Below, piece by piece: positions 1 through 10,545 of a DNA stretch of 64,000 nucleotides. The first letter of the stretch is position 1. Every line of letters starts with the position of its first letter. Source of the DNA: Abelmoschus esculentus (taxonomy: Eukaryota > Streptophyta > Magnoliopsida > Malvales > Malvaceae); the NCBI GenBank assembly GCA_035048815.1, contig JAUCBN010000043.1:5583001-5647000 (forward strand), written 5' to 3'. A program made the position numbers and the translations under genes. Under the pieces are notes generated by a model that had not been told where the DNA came from, ran no database searches, and saw nothing but the letters and a program-made list of their open reading frames with translations.

Positions 1-540
1 TAAGGACCATGCATGGAAAAAGTTTAAAAACTCATCCAAAGATTCGATCGAAAAAATAGACACGAACAAATCTGATTACATCAACAAACGAACCACAAAA
101 GGGGATTAATCTATTAAAAGACCACTGAGAATCGCAAATCAGAACTGAGCGTCGCGATAAACTATCCACGAGCGCAAACTGCGTATCCATATTCATTCTG
201 AGGGTCCAAAGCAAGGAAGATCACCGTGATAACAAATAAGCGCCATCTTGATCAGTCATGGCGTCGTCGGATCTAACCTTAAAAAAATAAAACAAAAAAA
301 CTTGCCAAACGATAGAAAAACGTACCAAAAGATAGAATAGATCGTGCTACAAGAGCAGAATTATTTATTGAAAACTAACAAATAACAAAAATGAAACGAT
401 AGATTCCGACGGTCGGCGACCAATATTAAAATTGGTGCCGCGACGACACTCAAAAAGAAAAGAAAGAACAAAACAGCAACAATAACCCTAGAAGAGAAAA
501 AGAAAAGTAAATTAAATTACGATCATGGTTTGTTGATACA
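1..540. other. Unassigned, less AT-rich block
   Basis: This block is richer in G and C than the DNA that follows and its right edge is sharp, near 540. On the minus strand it holds a 60-codon open frame (32-214) with no domain I recognise. It could be the 5' part of a gene or of a LINE-type element that continues beyond the window, but I cannot support either. Confidence 0.3.
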
Positions 541-1089
541 AGGTTATAAGTTATAATTGCATGTTTACGTGGTCATAATTTACTAATATTAATAATTTAT
601 ATAATTTTTTATCAATAAAATCATATTTAGATGATAAAAATTATATAATCATCCATTTATTATTTTATAAAATTATTTACATGTCATGGAATCAATTTAA
701 AAAAGTTCATATCGATGTTAAATCATTCTATTTCAAAAATCATCCATTCATGTAATTTTTTTATGTTGTATTGTATTTTATGATACTATATTTATAGTTA
801 TATTTTAATACATAAATTGTGTAAAAAATTTATAATTCTTTATATTTAAGTTATAAAATTTAAATCACTAATCCTAATATTTTAAAGCCTAATCCTTAAA
901 CATAAACTTTAAATTTTACATTATATAACTTAAATTTTAAATTTTAAACTATAACCAAAATCTCTAAATTCTAAAACTAAAAGGTATATGTATTAATGTA
1001 TTTCTTTAGTATTTATATTGGATGTTTCCACGGTCACAATGCAGATGAAATAAAATATTCTTAAAGGTTCATTAATATTGATCATAGAT
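541..1089. other. AT-rich intergenic DNA, no gene seen
   Basis: Very AT-rich, with degenerate TAAACC/CCTAAA-like strings around 840-975. No open frame, tRNA or transposon terminus could be supported. Confidence 0.6.
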
Positions 1090-1517
1090 AGAGCAATAAA
1101 AATTCAGGATGAAAAAAATTCAAATCAATTCGAAAAAATAAATAATTTAACTTGATTCGAGGTGAAAATATTCGATTTGTTTTGATTCGATTCAAAAATT
1201 TTCAAATAAAGATTGAATTATGAAATAGAAATTCGACTCAAAAATTTTAGTAATTAGAATATTTATTTTTAAGTTTGAGATGAGTTTCTCAAATTTTTAT
1301 GATATATATATATATTGATATATAAAAATATAAAGAAATATTATGATATATGAAAAAAAATATGAAGATATATATACATACATATCTTATATGATTAGTG
1401 AATGTCGTAATTTTAAATAATTACAATTAAATTTTTATAAAAACACGAAAACTCACTCAACTTTATTTAAATTTTTTCAATTCGACTTGACTCGATCGAA
1501 CCTTCACCTTTAATAAA
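1090..1517. mobile_element. Degenerate MITE-like repeat, same family as 42851-43303
   Basis: The stretch from about 1240 to 1515 aligns by eye with the better-preserved copy at 42960-43300. Shared marks are an ATTTATTTTTAAGTT.GA.ATGAGT block, a TA-rich core with ATATTGATATATAAAAATAT, a CTTATATGATTAGTGAA block, and a GACTTGACTCGATCGAAC end followed by TTCACC. The left end has decayed, so the boundary is approximate. Confidence 0.5.
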
Positions 1518-1650
1518 AATATTATAGTACACAAGTTCAATTCCTAGATAAATAATATTTTGTTGTTTATTTAAACCAGTTTGCCCGAAAAAGTATATAA
1601 ATCAAAACTTGCTAAACATATAAAAAGAAACATTAATGAACAACAACAAA

Positions 1651-2484
1651 TCACATTTCCATATCCCAAGTACTCTCTGCAAATATTTTAGGCACCTTGG
1701 ATGTTCCAGCCATGTTAATGGTTGCTGAAATCTGGGGAAAAATCATGGTCAGAAATCATCTCAGACAACCTTAAACCATGTTTTTTGATGCAATGGAAAG
1801 TGGAAACACTGAAATTTTAATAAAAATGTCAAACAAAAGATAAATGGTTACCTTAAATGTCCCATTGAACTTGGAATTTCTGGACCACTCCAAAGCAAAA
1901 TCTCGAGTCCATGACTGGTACGTTGCCTTGAAAACATCGTCCAATTCTCTCCTGGAAACAGAAAAATCCCAAGCATTTTTTCCCAGATCATAACATGGCT
2001 CGTAAGCCGAAACACCTCCATGCACGTAACTATATTTGACCTTCAAGTTCCTCGTACCCAACATGTAATTAGCCGACACTTTGTTCGCTGAATCCAAAAC
2101 CAAATCACCCTCCATTACCGTCGTGTTACCCCCGTGGTCGTGATTGAAAGTAAGCTTCAAAGGTTTCTCCACAACCTGGATCGAGTTCGTGAACTGAAAC
2201 CGAAAATCCTAGAAACGATGCAAATAATTAAGAGGTAAGGGATACATTAGAGGCAAATATAATGGTTTTCGAGTTACAAGCGTCACCTTATTGGCGACAT
2301 CATAGTCGATGATGAAGGTGTCTGGTTTTTCAACGGTAAAAATAAGATCGTTGAGCCTGGGACCTTTGGCAGCAGTGATATCACTCATGGAGGCGAGTAG
2401 CTTGACATCGCCGGCGTTGGCAGCGAGTGTGACGACAGCGGTGCTGTTGTCATTCGTGTATCTGCCTTTCAGAGACGCTTTCAT
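1651..2484 (-). CDS. OEP24: Outer envelope pore protein 24, chloroplastic (OEP24), 3 exons
   Basis: OEP24 is a beta-barrel channel of the chloroplast outer envelope that passes triose phosphates, sugar phosphates, ATP and other solutes. Three exons read on the minus strand: 2484-2287 (66 codons, starts MKASLKGRY), 2208-1852 (119 codons) and 1731-1651 (26 codons plus TGA). All introns are phase 0 with GT/AG ends. The product is 211 residues, close to the roughly 213 of Arabidopsis OEP24. Family landmarks are TLAANAGDVKLLASMSD near the N-terminus, EKPLKLTF and SANYMLGT in the middle, VHGGVSAYEPCYDLGKNAWD, the basic VSRRELDD..KATYQSW segment, LEWSRNSK, and the ending STWDMEM. There is no cleavable transit peptide, as expected for this family. 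An upstream in-frame ATG at 2562 was not used, because homologues begin at the MKxSxKGxY position. The gene looks intact. Confidence 0.93.
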
Positions 2485-2639
2485 TTCTGTCGGAAGATAC
2501 AAGGGACCGAGATAAAGAGGGAGACATTGCCGTAACGGTTTCATGTTTTTGCATGGCAACATTTTCAGTTTGCATCTGGACGACGAGCTTAGGAAATAAT
2601 AGTATGGGTGTGGGACTTGACATGGGCCTGTGCAAAGCT

Positions 2640-3955
2640 TTGAGGCTTGGACTGGGCTACTGTTAATTGCGTATATATACAGATTTTTATTTATTTTTTC
2701 TCTTTATCTTTTCCATAAATAATTTTTAGTCTATAATTTTGGTAAATTTTTAAATTAATATTTCATTTGGTTTGGTAATTTTTTTTAATTATTTATTTAA
2801 ATTTATTAATTCAGATGTTTGCTAAAAAAGATTGTAATAGCGGATTATGATAAAATCTCTAGATTTGAAAAGTTTCTAAAATGATTTTTTGAGTTAAAAG
2901 TTTGAATAAAAAAAATTGTAAAAACTCTTATATGCTTGACAATTATAAAATAATTTTTTTAAAAGCATAAATTTAAATGACTAATAAAATTAAAAATAAA
3001 TTTTGTAAATTTAGAATTAATATATATTTAAATTTAATAATTAATAAACTTATATTCAAAATATAATTTTATAAATAAGAAATTTATATATATATATAAT
3101 TATTAAAATTATATTAAAAAGATAAGTAAAAAAATTAAAAAAATATTATATATATACATTCTTCATATATTTTTAATAATGATGTTAAAAAATTAATTTT
3201 ATAATCTAATTAATATTGATAAATATAAAGTATTGATAACTAATAAATTATTCAATCAAGTATTGAATATAACAATATTCTTATATGTTATTTTATTTAT
3301 TAAAATAATCAAACAATTATCATCTATCAGTTAATTTCATCAAATTCATTTATGCTATCAATTAATGTACTTCAACTGCGTGTCACAAATGAAGAGTCTA
3401 AAGATTTTTTTAATTAGAAAGCAAAAAGATAAAAATTTTACGATAGATTTTGGAGTGGCTCAACCTTCTCAAACAATGTTCACAAACACTACCTTAACAT
3501 TTACGTTGAGAATTTCTCAATTCACTCATGAATTCCTTCTTTTCTACAGATTCAATAAGATAATCCTTATATCCATATATTTTTAAAGGCTAAGATAGAA
3601 TCTCATTAATTTTTTAGGGCTAAACTAAAATATCTTCCTCCAGAGGTTTTGACATTTATAAACTTAATACCTCACTAGATTGAAATTTACACAATTAAGC
3701 TTACTAAGATAGAACTCTAAAGATTTACAAGAGATTAAAAAAAATAAACATGTTATTACTCTTGTATTTTTAATATGTTCATTTTTTTTCTCAATTATCC
3801 TTAACTTCTATTTAAAGTGTGTAATATGAATTTTGTTGTTTATATTTGTTGGGAGTGATTTAGAGGCGTTAGGGACTTTAATTTCAACCATAAATATATT
3901 TCTAGTACAATGAGTATAGGTACGCGCCTTGTCATGTATGTATATGTCAAAAAAA
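2640..3955. other. AT-rich intergenic DNA, no gene seen
   Basis: Upstream flank of OEP24 and beyond. It is extremely AT-rich with many ATATAT and TTTAAA runs. The short open frames (for example 3365-3586) show no domain and have base use typical of non-coding DNA. Confidence 0.6.
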
Positions 3956-4170
3956 AAAAAATTGTTACAAATATGTAGAACGTACTGGTATGCAATACAT
4001 CCCTATCAATACGGTACTTCACGTATTGGTACTAAAGTTTTCATATCGATACGAGAAGTTTTATTTGAAAACTTGAAACCAAAAGTGTGTCGGTACAAGA
4101 TATTTTCATACCGATATAGATAATTTCGTATCGATATTAGAGTGATGTATCAGTATCGAAGAGTTATTTT
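3956..4170. repeat. Cluster of degenerate GTATCGATAC-like motifs
   Basis: Within about 200 bases there are many imperfect copies of a TATCGATA-centred motif, for example ATATCGATACG near 4041, ACCGATATAG near 4112, GTATCGATATT near 4129 and CAGTATCGAAG near 4151. The same motif marks LTRs elsewhere in this window. The AT-rich flank from 4180 on loosely resembles the end of the copia LTR at 60000-60120, so this may be a decayed LTR. Confidence 0.45.
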
Positions 4171-5215
4171 TGACACTTAAACCATTTTGAAAATGTTTGT
4201 TTAAGTCAAAAACTCTTTTAAAACTTTTAATTAAACATATTTTTCAAGTTGAATGGACTTTAAATTATTTTTTCTATAATTGTTCAAGTCAAAAAATATT
4301 TTCTCTAAAGTTATATCAAAATAAATAACTCAATAATCAACTTTAAGTTAATATAATTTGCTACCAACTATTTGCTACAAAACAAGGTCTTTATATATTT
4401 TTCACATTAATGTTTGAATTGGACAATATTTTCTTGTATTCATAATAATAGGTATTTTATTTATTGATTGAGTAATTTAGATCAAGTACGGTAAAGGTTT
4501 ATTATAAGAGAAACCCTCTAAACTCATTTTGCTTCATTCATAATACTAAGACTCGATCCATTGATTTTATTTTTAAAAAAATTAATATCTTATCTCATTA
4601 GACCAACTGATTAAGGTCAAATAAAAGACTAGCATAAAAAAAAATTTGTCAAGTTTAAGTACTAAAATTTGTTGTACCATTACTCTTTAACAACTTCTGG
4701 CTATAACGAAAAACTCTTTATATCGAAAAGCATAGGTGAATATTTAATTGAATCGAGTTTTTTTTTTAAATTAATTGAATCTACTAATTCTGTTTTATCA
4801 TCTAATTCAATTATAAAAAATAAATCAAATGAAATAAAATTTGATTTAAATTAAATAAATTTGTTCTAGCCGAATTAAAAAACTAAAGTAAGGGCATCGA
4901 AACTATTCTCTTTTTCATTCTAAATTTTAATTTTTTTATTGTTTTCAAACAATCCACTCAATTATAATTTTCATTATAAATTTGATTTAAATCAAAATAA
5001 GATTAATTGATTGATTGTATAAATATAAAATATTAAATTGATATATTATTATATATTTTTATAACTACCACGTCACTCCCCTAACACTTAACAACAATTA
5101 ACAATTCAATGATTATTTTACAATAAAGATCAAAATATAATGATCATTCTATAATTTTTAAAAGGTTGATTATCATTTCATAAAGTTTGAGATAATTTAG
5201 GGAGCATCTCTGGAT
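4171..5215. other. AT-rich intergenic DNA, no gene seen
   Basis: AT-rich sequence with short ORFs but no protein domain, RNA gene or transposon end that I can support. Confidence 0.55.
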
Positions 5216-5243
5216 TTCCCACAAATAATATACCCAAACTACA

Positions 5244-5274
5244 AAACCCTAAATCCTGTAAACCCTATTTAAAC
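5244..5274 (+). promoter_or_regulatory. Telo-box and TATA-like promoter of snoRNA unit
   Basis: AAACCCTAA at 5244-5252 matches the plant telo-box found upstream of many ribosomal-protein and snoRNA genes. A second AAACCCTA at 5260-5267 overlaps a TATA-like CTATTTAAAC at 5265-5274. Transcription would then start near 5295-5305, ahead of the three snoRNA candidates. The assignment rests on motif match and position only. Confidence 0.55.
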
Positions 5275-5565
5275 GACTCAATGCCTCTCTTCTTTTTCAA
5301 CTTTCCGCCTCCAAATCCAAACATTTCCTTATGGCTTCTCTCTGTTTTTCCTGTATGATTCTTTAATAATACGCTTCATCAATTCAATCGATTTTGGTCA
5401 TCTGTAATCCGCCCTGCAAATATCTATTTTATGCTTTATAATGGGTTTTTATCCTACACTCTTATGAACCCTGTAGATTTTAATTTCGTTTATTGATATT
5501 CTGATGCAGATTTCCTTTTAAAAAATTGATTTTTTCCCGGAATTTGTTGTTTGGGATTTTTAAGA

Positions 5566-5650
5566 AAAGGCAGATGATGTAATGTTTCTTATCCTACACA
5601 CTGAATTCTAAGTGTAGACTAATAAACTCCGCTTATTATCTGATGCCTCG
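5566..5650 (+). ncRNA. C/D-box snoRNA, apparent double guide for 25S rRNA
   Basis: C/D snoRNAs direct 2'-O-methylation of the rRNA base that pairs with the fifth nucleotide upstream of box D or D'. Here box C is GATGATGT (5573-5580), D' is CTGA (5601-5604) and D is CTGA (5640-5643). The ends can pair through GGCA (5569-5572) and TGCC (5644-5647). The guide before D contains CTCCGCTTATT, fully complementary to AATAAGCGGAG in the conserved 5' region of plant 25S rRNA, near nucleotide 48. The guide before D' (TATCCTACACA) is complementary to TGTGTAGGATA, which as I recall also occurs in plant 25S rRNA. Weak points are the last base of box C and a two-base unpaired spacer next to D. Confidence 0.72.
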
Positions 5651-5694
5651 TTTTGCTTATAAAGTTTCAAACTTTGAGATGAAGGGATTGGATT

Positions 5695-5765
5695 GATGTT
5701 TTCAATGATGAGAAGAAGCAGACGGGCGGTCTGAACTGATGCCATGTTGTTTGTCTGCAAACATC
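5695..5765 (+). ncRNA. U43: C/D-box snoRNA, U43-type guide for 18S rRNA decoding site
   Basis: Box C is ATGATGA (5705-5711). The guide GACGGGCGGT (5721-5730) sits directly before box D' CTGA (5731-5734). It is an exact antisense of ACCGCCCGTC, the near-universal decoding-region sequence at the 3' end of 18S rRNA. The fifth base upstream of D' pairs with the C equivalent to E. coli C1402, the residue methylated by yeast snR70 and human U43 (SNORD43). A C'-like TGATGCC follows at 5737-5743. A seven-base terminal stem, GATGTTT (5695-5701) with AAACATC (5759-5765), closes the RNA. The terminal box D reads CTGC rather than CTGA, which is degenerate. Function would be nucleolar. It probably shares a precursor transcript with its neighbours, as plant snoRNAs often do. 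Confidence 0.82.
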
Positions 5766-5874
5766 CATTTCTGGATTTTCTCTGAGATTTAATTCCTTCA
5801 AGCTTACTTTTGTTTTGTTTTTATGATTTTCTGTTTGGTTTGTGTCTGAAACTGGATTGAAACTTTTGCCAGTT

Positions 5875-5960
5875 TTAATTCGATGATGAGTTTGCTTCTA
5901 TTATGTCTGGACATATGAACTCAGATTGTGATTAGCTACGCATCTTCTGAGCATTGCTTA
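5875..5960 (+). ncRNA. Candidate third C/D-box snoRNA, target unknown
   Basis: A good box C (GATGATGA, 5882-5889) and box D (CTGA, 5947-5950) lie 57 bases apart on the same strand as the two snoRNAs upstream. A CTGG at about 5910 could be a degenerate D'. The terminal stem is poor (AAT with ATT plus one more pair). The would-be guide before D, AGCTACGCATCTT, matches no rRNA segment I can recall. It may be an orphan snoRNA or a chance arrangement. Confidence 0.4.
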
Positions 5961-5965
5961 TCAAA

Positions 5966-6790
5966 GATGACTAGTTTTCAAGAACTTAAGGCCTGCTGTT
6001 CCATTTATTGACAATACCATAAGACATTGAACATATGGTTTACAGACTGTACAATCCCTGGCATGACCAGAAAACCATCCAGGCAAATCGCAATGTTCAG
6101 CGAGTTCGATGGATTCGCATTGAAATAAAACAAAGGTCTAGACCATTGGTTATCTTTTTTTCTTCAATGTCAAAGGAGGCCTATGCGGCATGCTCAAACC
6201 TCATGATGGTCTCCTTCCTTCACTCCCAGTCTTGTTTCTTCATCTGGTATGCACTCATGATGGTCTTTAATGAATAATGAAATAATCATTATTTGTGTTC
6301 CATCAATTTCAAAACTGGAACTACACATGTATATTAAAATAAAATAACAGCAATTTTATAATTAAAATACAAAAAACTTTAAATACACTCCTACAATGAA
6401 ATTGATTCAAGAAAATAATTGGTCTAAGGAGTTGTTCATAGTAGTTGGACCAACTTCAGCTTGGAATGTTTCTTTGGTTGTTGTGATACAGATCCTTGTT
6501 ACTGTCCAAGACGAGCTTTAACACTGAATATCCTTCATCACGCGAACAACACTCTCTCAACTTGAAGTTGAGAACTTTGGAAATGAAACACCATCACTAA
6601 ACAATCATCCGCCATACTACAATTGAATTTAAGGACAAAACAACAACTAGAAGATCCAAAATACAAGAACCCCTTATACACACAAAAACACCCTAATAAA
6701 AACTATGGAAAAAGTTAATTCTTGAAAGAGAGTGTATATTTAGGGAGAATCACAGTTTTAGGTACTTTACAGGTTGAAAAAGCTATGGCA
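5966..6790. other. No gene supported; 3' flank of snoRNA unit
   Basis: The base composition up to about 6290 is transcript-like, and a 3' end of the snoRNA precursor may lie here. From 6300 to 6790 the sequence is AT-rich, with no homology I can name. Confidence 0.4.
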
Positions 6791-6796
6791 AAAGTT

Positions 6797-7395
6797 TTAT
6801 CTCAATTTACAAACTGAAGCACTTGAAGCACTTATGCCTGTCAAAAGATCGTTGGTAATGCCAACCAGTAGTTCATTAAGCACATACCTCTCAATATCCC
6901 TTATAACATCATCTTTCTCAAGACATGCAAACATCATTGAATTCCATCCTAAGTACCACATACAATTCAAATCCAGTTCCTTGCCGTTGACATTGGTCTC
7001 CACCATTTTCGGTAGGTAGTCTTTGAAGGAAGCATCTTTCTTCCCTTCTCTTCCTTATAACTTTAACTTATCAAAATCTTTACATATTTGTTTGACCATG
7101 TCGTCCATGGATTTTGCTTTGTTTGAAGTGGCGATGGATGATTTCAGAAATGGATGAGCACTTATTTCCTGCCTTCTTCCTTTCATTTTCATTACTTCAT
7201 AGCCACAGTCCAAAACGAGCTTTGTTTTCTTGCTCATGATAGTCTTCACCATCCCCAGGAAGAACGCTCATTGGAATGCTGACCTTGAAAAGAGCCTTTG
7301 CAATGTGCATAAATAGTTGGCTATTCATAAGTATCTGCGTGAAGTGATCTTCATTCTCTGTCAATGGCTCTGGCATCTCTGATGTATAAGTTCTC
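6797..7395 (-). pseudogene. Decayed DUF4378-type gene, C-terminal part
   Basis: Read on the minus strand, three blocks occur in the order of a plant DUF4378 domain (the C-terminal domain of TRM/LONGIFOLIA-related proteins). First, 7395 to about 7260 encodes a segment with NSQLFMHIAKALFKVSIPMS. Then 7252-7055 carries KLVLDCGYEVMKMKGRRQE and DDMVKQICKDF. Last, 7054-6797 carries WYLGWNSMM, a VIRDIERYVLNELL helix and a second NDLL. The frame shifts between blocks one and two near 7255, and a TAA at about 7055 interrupts the last two. The upstream half of the protein is not recognisable, although a 93-codon open frame lies at 7548-7829. I read this as a dead remnant. A mis-spliced live gene is less likely because of the in-frame stop. 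Confidence 0.55.
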
Positions 7396-8039
7396 TGTCA
7401 CAGTGGCTTATCATAAAAATTTGCTTCATTGGTTCCTAAAATAACAGTGAACTTTAACACATAAGTTCCTTTCTTCCGAAGACACCCACCAAACTAGAAG
7501 CTTAAAATGAAACGACCTTGATGTTGCCATTACTATGGCCTTGATTGTTAGACAGTTAGTTCACTTGTAGCTAACTTTTTATGGTTCAGTTTCCACATAT
7601 CGAACATAATGTGCATTTTATGAGTTGAAGGGGCAAATGTGTGAAAAGACATTGGGAATGCAAATTTGTACTTACCATATAGTGGATCAGATGCACTGTT
7701 CTTAAACTGGCTTTCTTTGGCTCGTCCAAAATTGGGTTCTTGATCTTGCTGTTCATTTGTAACCTTTGGCACTGAAGTTTGACCATGCTGATACACAGTT
7801 GAAATGAAACGTTGTCGTTTGTTAGTCATTTTGTTTACTTATTTGTTATTTCTCTTATGCTTAAACATTATCGTTTTGTCATATTAGATATGGGCTCTCA
7901 ATCCAGACTAGGGCAAGATTAAATTGGAGTCTTATTTTTTATTGTCTCTACCCTTTTCTACTGAGAAATACAACCTCTTTTTCTTTCATTTCTGTTTTCA
8001 TCCTTTAATTTGCTCATTCACAGTTTGATAAAAGCATCA
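7396..8039. other. Boundary between the DUF4378 remnant and a gypsy element; no gene called
   Basis: It contains a minus-strand open frame at 7548-7829 of moderately non-repetitive composition. That frame could be an upstream exon of the DUF4378 remnant, but it shows no motif that proves it. Confidence 0.35.
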
Positions 8040-10545
8040 AAGGTGTCAGAGTGATGTCTCCTGGTACATAATTGACAACACGATACAATCTGTTTTTGTA
8101 GAGTTGAAGAAATGATTGGAAGCAAAAATTGACCAAACACTCGCTGAGGAGGTTTAAGCGGATTCAAACGGAGATCAGTGACATTTTCTCTGAGGTTCGT
8201 GAGTTGAAGCTTTTACTGGAAAAGCTGTTGGGTTAATCGAACTCTTTGAAGGGTCTATTGGGTGCTTCTCCATTGACTGGGTTACCCATAGATGTTTCAA
8301 CCTCGATGGTTCGTGCTATTAATTTCGAGCCCGATGTGTTTATCTCGGGTACTTCTTCTTCTGTTCTGATGTTGTCAAAGTAAAGATAGTAATGCTCCAT
8401 CTGAAAGATAAAGCTCCTCAATAGCACCATTTGGTGATTCGTAACCATAGAGGCATTGATAATCTTACTTGGTCACTCTATATGAAGATGATGAAGGAAT
8501 GTTTTGCCCCAATGGGGTTAGAAGATCCTATGTGAGACTTGGTATCTCTGAAACAAAATTCTTCCATTAATCAATATTCTGCAGATTGCGTGCATTTGAT
8601 TAATCAAATGCAATTGTCTACTGATTATGCTCTTAGTAATTTTATTACAAAATTAAAATGGGAGATTGGTCAGTATATTAGAGTGTTTGAGCCTAAAGAT
8701 CTTTTGAATGTTTTTCGTTTAGCTTCTTACTGTATGTTTTTCAATCCTCGAAGGATGTTTTTTTATTTCGATTCGATTTTAGTTGTTTGTATTTCTTTTT
8801 TTCCCAATTTCTTCTCAAACTTATAGTAGAGTTAGTTTTGCTACCAAATTTAGAAGCCCGAGTGGTTATATGAATCCCACTCTACCTCTCAAAATTTTTA
8901 TTGCTGGTAGTATAGTAGCTCCAATTATTCAGAAGGGTTTCCCTGCCACTAGAAATGGACGGGGACAATTGTCTTCAGCCGAAATGGAAGAATGCAAGCA
9001 CAAAGACCTCTGTTTTTGGTGTCTTACAAAATTTATGTTGTATCACAAATGCACTCGTTCAGTTGTTAATGGAGAATATGAAAGGTGATTGGAGCTCTTA
9101 TTGATTTTGACAGTACTCATAATTTTTTGAGTATGAATGTTGTGAAAAATTATGGGTTACACATAGAACAAAAATACCAATCCTATGTTACAATAGCAAA
9201 TGGGGGTTTCTTACTCACACAAGGTCTTTACCTATCTATGGAATGAGCAGCCCAAGATCACTTGTTTTCTACAGAATTTTTAAAACATTTGAGAGAAGTT
9301 TTGACATTGTTAAGAGAGCATGAGTTATATGCTAGACAGTCTAAGTGTACATTTAGGGCCACTAACAATAATTACTTGGGTTACACTATTTCAGAAGATC
9401 AAGTAGTTATGGACAAAGAAAAAATCAAATGTGCTCTAGATAAGTCTACCCTAGAAAACATTAAAGGATTCATAAGATTTTTAAGATTACCAGGGGACTA
9501 TTAAAGATTTATTAGGGGATATGGATGAATAAAAAAAATCTTTGATTGACTTATTAAAAAAATTAGGGGTTGAAACTAGTAAGCTGAACAGCAATGGAAA
9601 CACTCAAGACTGCTATGATTATAATTCATGTTCTTGCTCTCCTTAATTTTCAACAAGAGTTTGTGATTGAAACTAATGTGTTCGTTTTTGGAGTTAGAGC
9701 AGTTCTTATGCAGAATGGAAGATCATTAGCTTATTTTTCTAAGGGGTTAGAGGTTAAGCATCAAATGAGGTCAATTTATGATAAAAAGATGTTAATTGTC
9801 TTTTTATTCGTTAAGAAGTGATCCTCATTTTTTGTGGGTATGCACTTTAAAATTAAGATGGATAATCAAAAATTGAGGTTCTTATCTAGTAATCAAGCTA
9901 CTATATTGGCGCAACAAATTTGGATTGCTAAGATGATAAGATTTAATTATGAGGTAATTTATAGCAATAAAGTTTATAATAAAATCGTTGATACTTTCTC
10001 GAGAAATCCTTAGTTTCATTCAATGCAATTATTTTCTATTAGCTCAATCACCACGAAATAGAGGGATAAAATCAAGCATACATGGGAACAAGATCCTAAA
10101 GTTTAAAAGTTGATTAGTGAGCTACTGAAAGATCCCACTTCTCATTCCAAATATAAATGGGATAAAAACAATTTAAAGAGAAAAAAAATTAATGGTGGGA
10201 GTTGATGTTACTAGTATGAGAACGAAAAATTGTTTGTATTAAAATGGAATGAAGAAGACAGTTTGATCCTTGACGAACACAATAAATAGGAGTCTACAAA
10301 CGATAAAGGTTGTTGTCAGAATGTTAAAACTCTACTTGCATAAGGCTCATGATAGAATGAAAAAGTAGTTTGATAAGAGGAGGTTTGATCGATAATTTAT
10401 AATTGGTGACTTGATTTCTCTGAAGTTACGATCCTATCACCAACAATTATCCAGTTCAGAATCTGTCAGAAACTAACTCCTAAGTGGTTTGGATTTTATT
10501 CTGTTATCGAGAGGATAGAGAAGGCTGCATATTGTTGAATAAATA
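8040..10545 (+). mobile_element. Degraded Ty3/gypsy retrotransposon with internal RT deletion
   Basis: The plus strand shows gypsy domains in order but broken. The gag capsid-like segment (about 8480-8720) carries LVSLKQNSSINQYSADCVHL and NFITKLKWEIGQYIRVFEPK. A relic of a zinc-knuckle (FWCLTKFMLYHKC) follows near 9020. A protease-like block (LIDFDSTHNFL) lies near 9100. The C-terminal end of reverse transcriptase (LREHELYARQSKCTF..NYLGYTIS) is at 9262-9500, RNase H (VFGVRAVLMQNGRSLAYFSK) at 9594-9820, and a residual integrase C-terminal region near 10330-10520. The catalytic core of RT is missing at about 9245-9260, where protease-side sequence meets RT-end sequence. There are many stops and frameshifts, and no LTR is visible on either side. 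The gag is related to the one at 61080-61380. Confidence 0.8.

Noticed and set aside
840..980. Interstitial telomere repeat (CCCTAAA)n, also near 25540-25620, 42770-42850 and 52950-53060
   Set aside because: Words are too degenerate and mixed; no run of consecutive perfect heptamers was seen.
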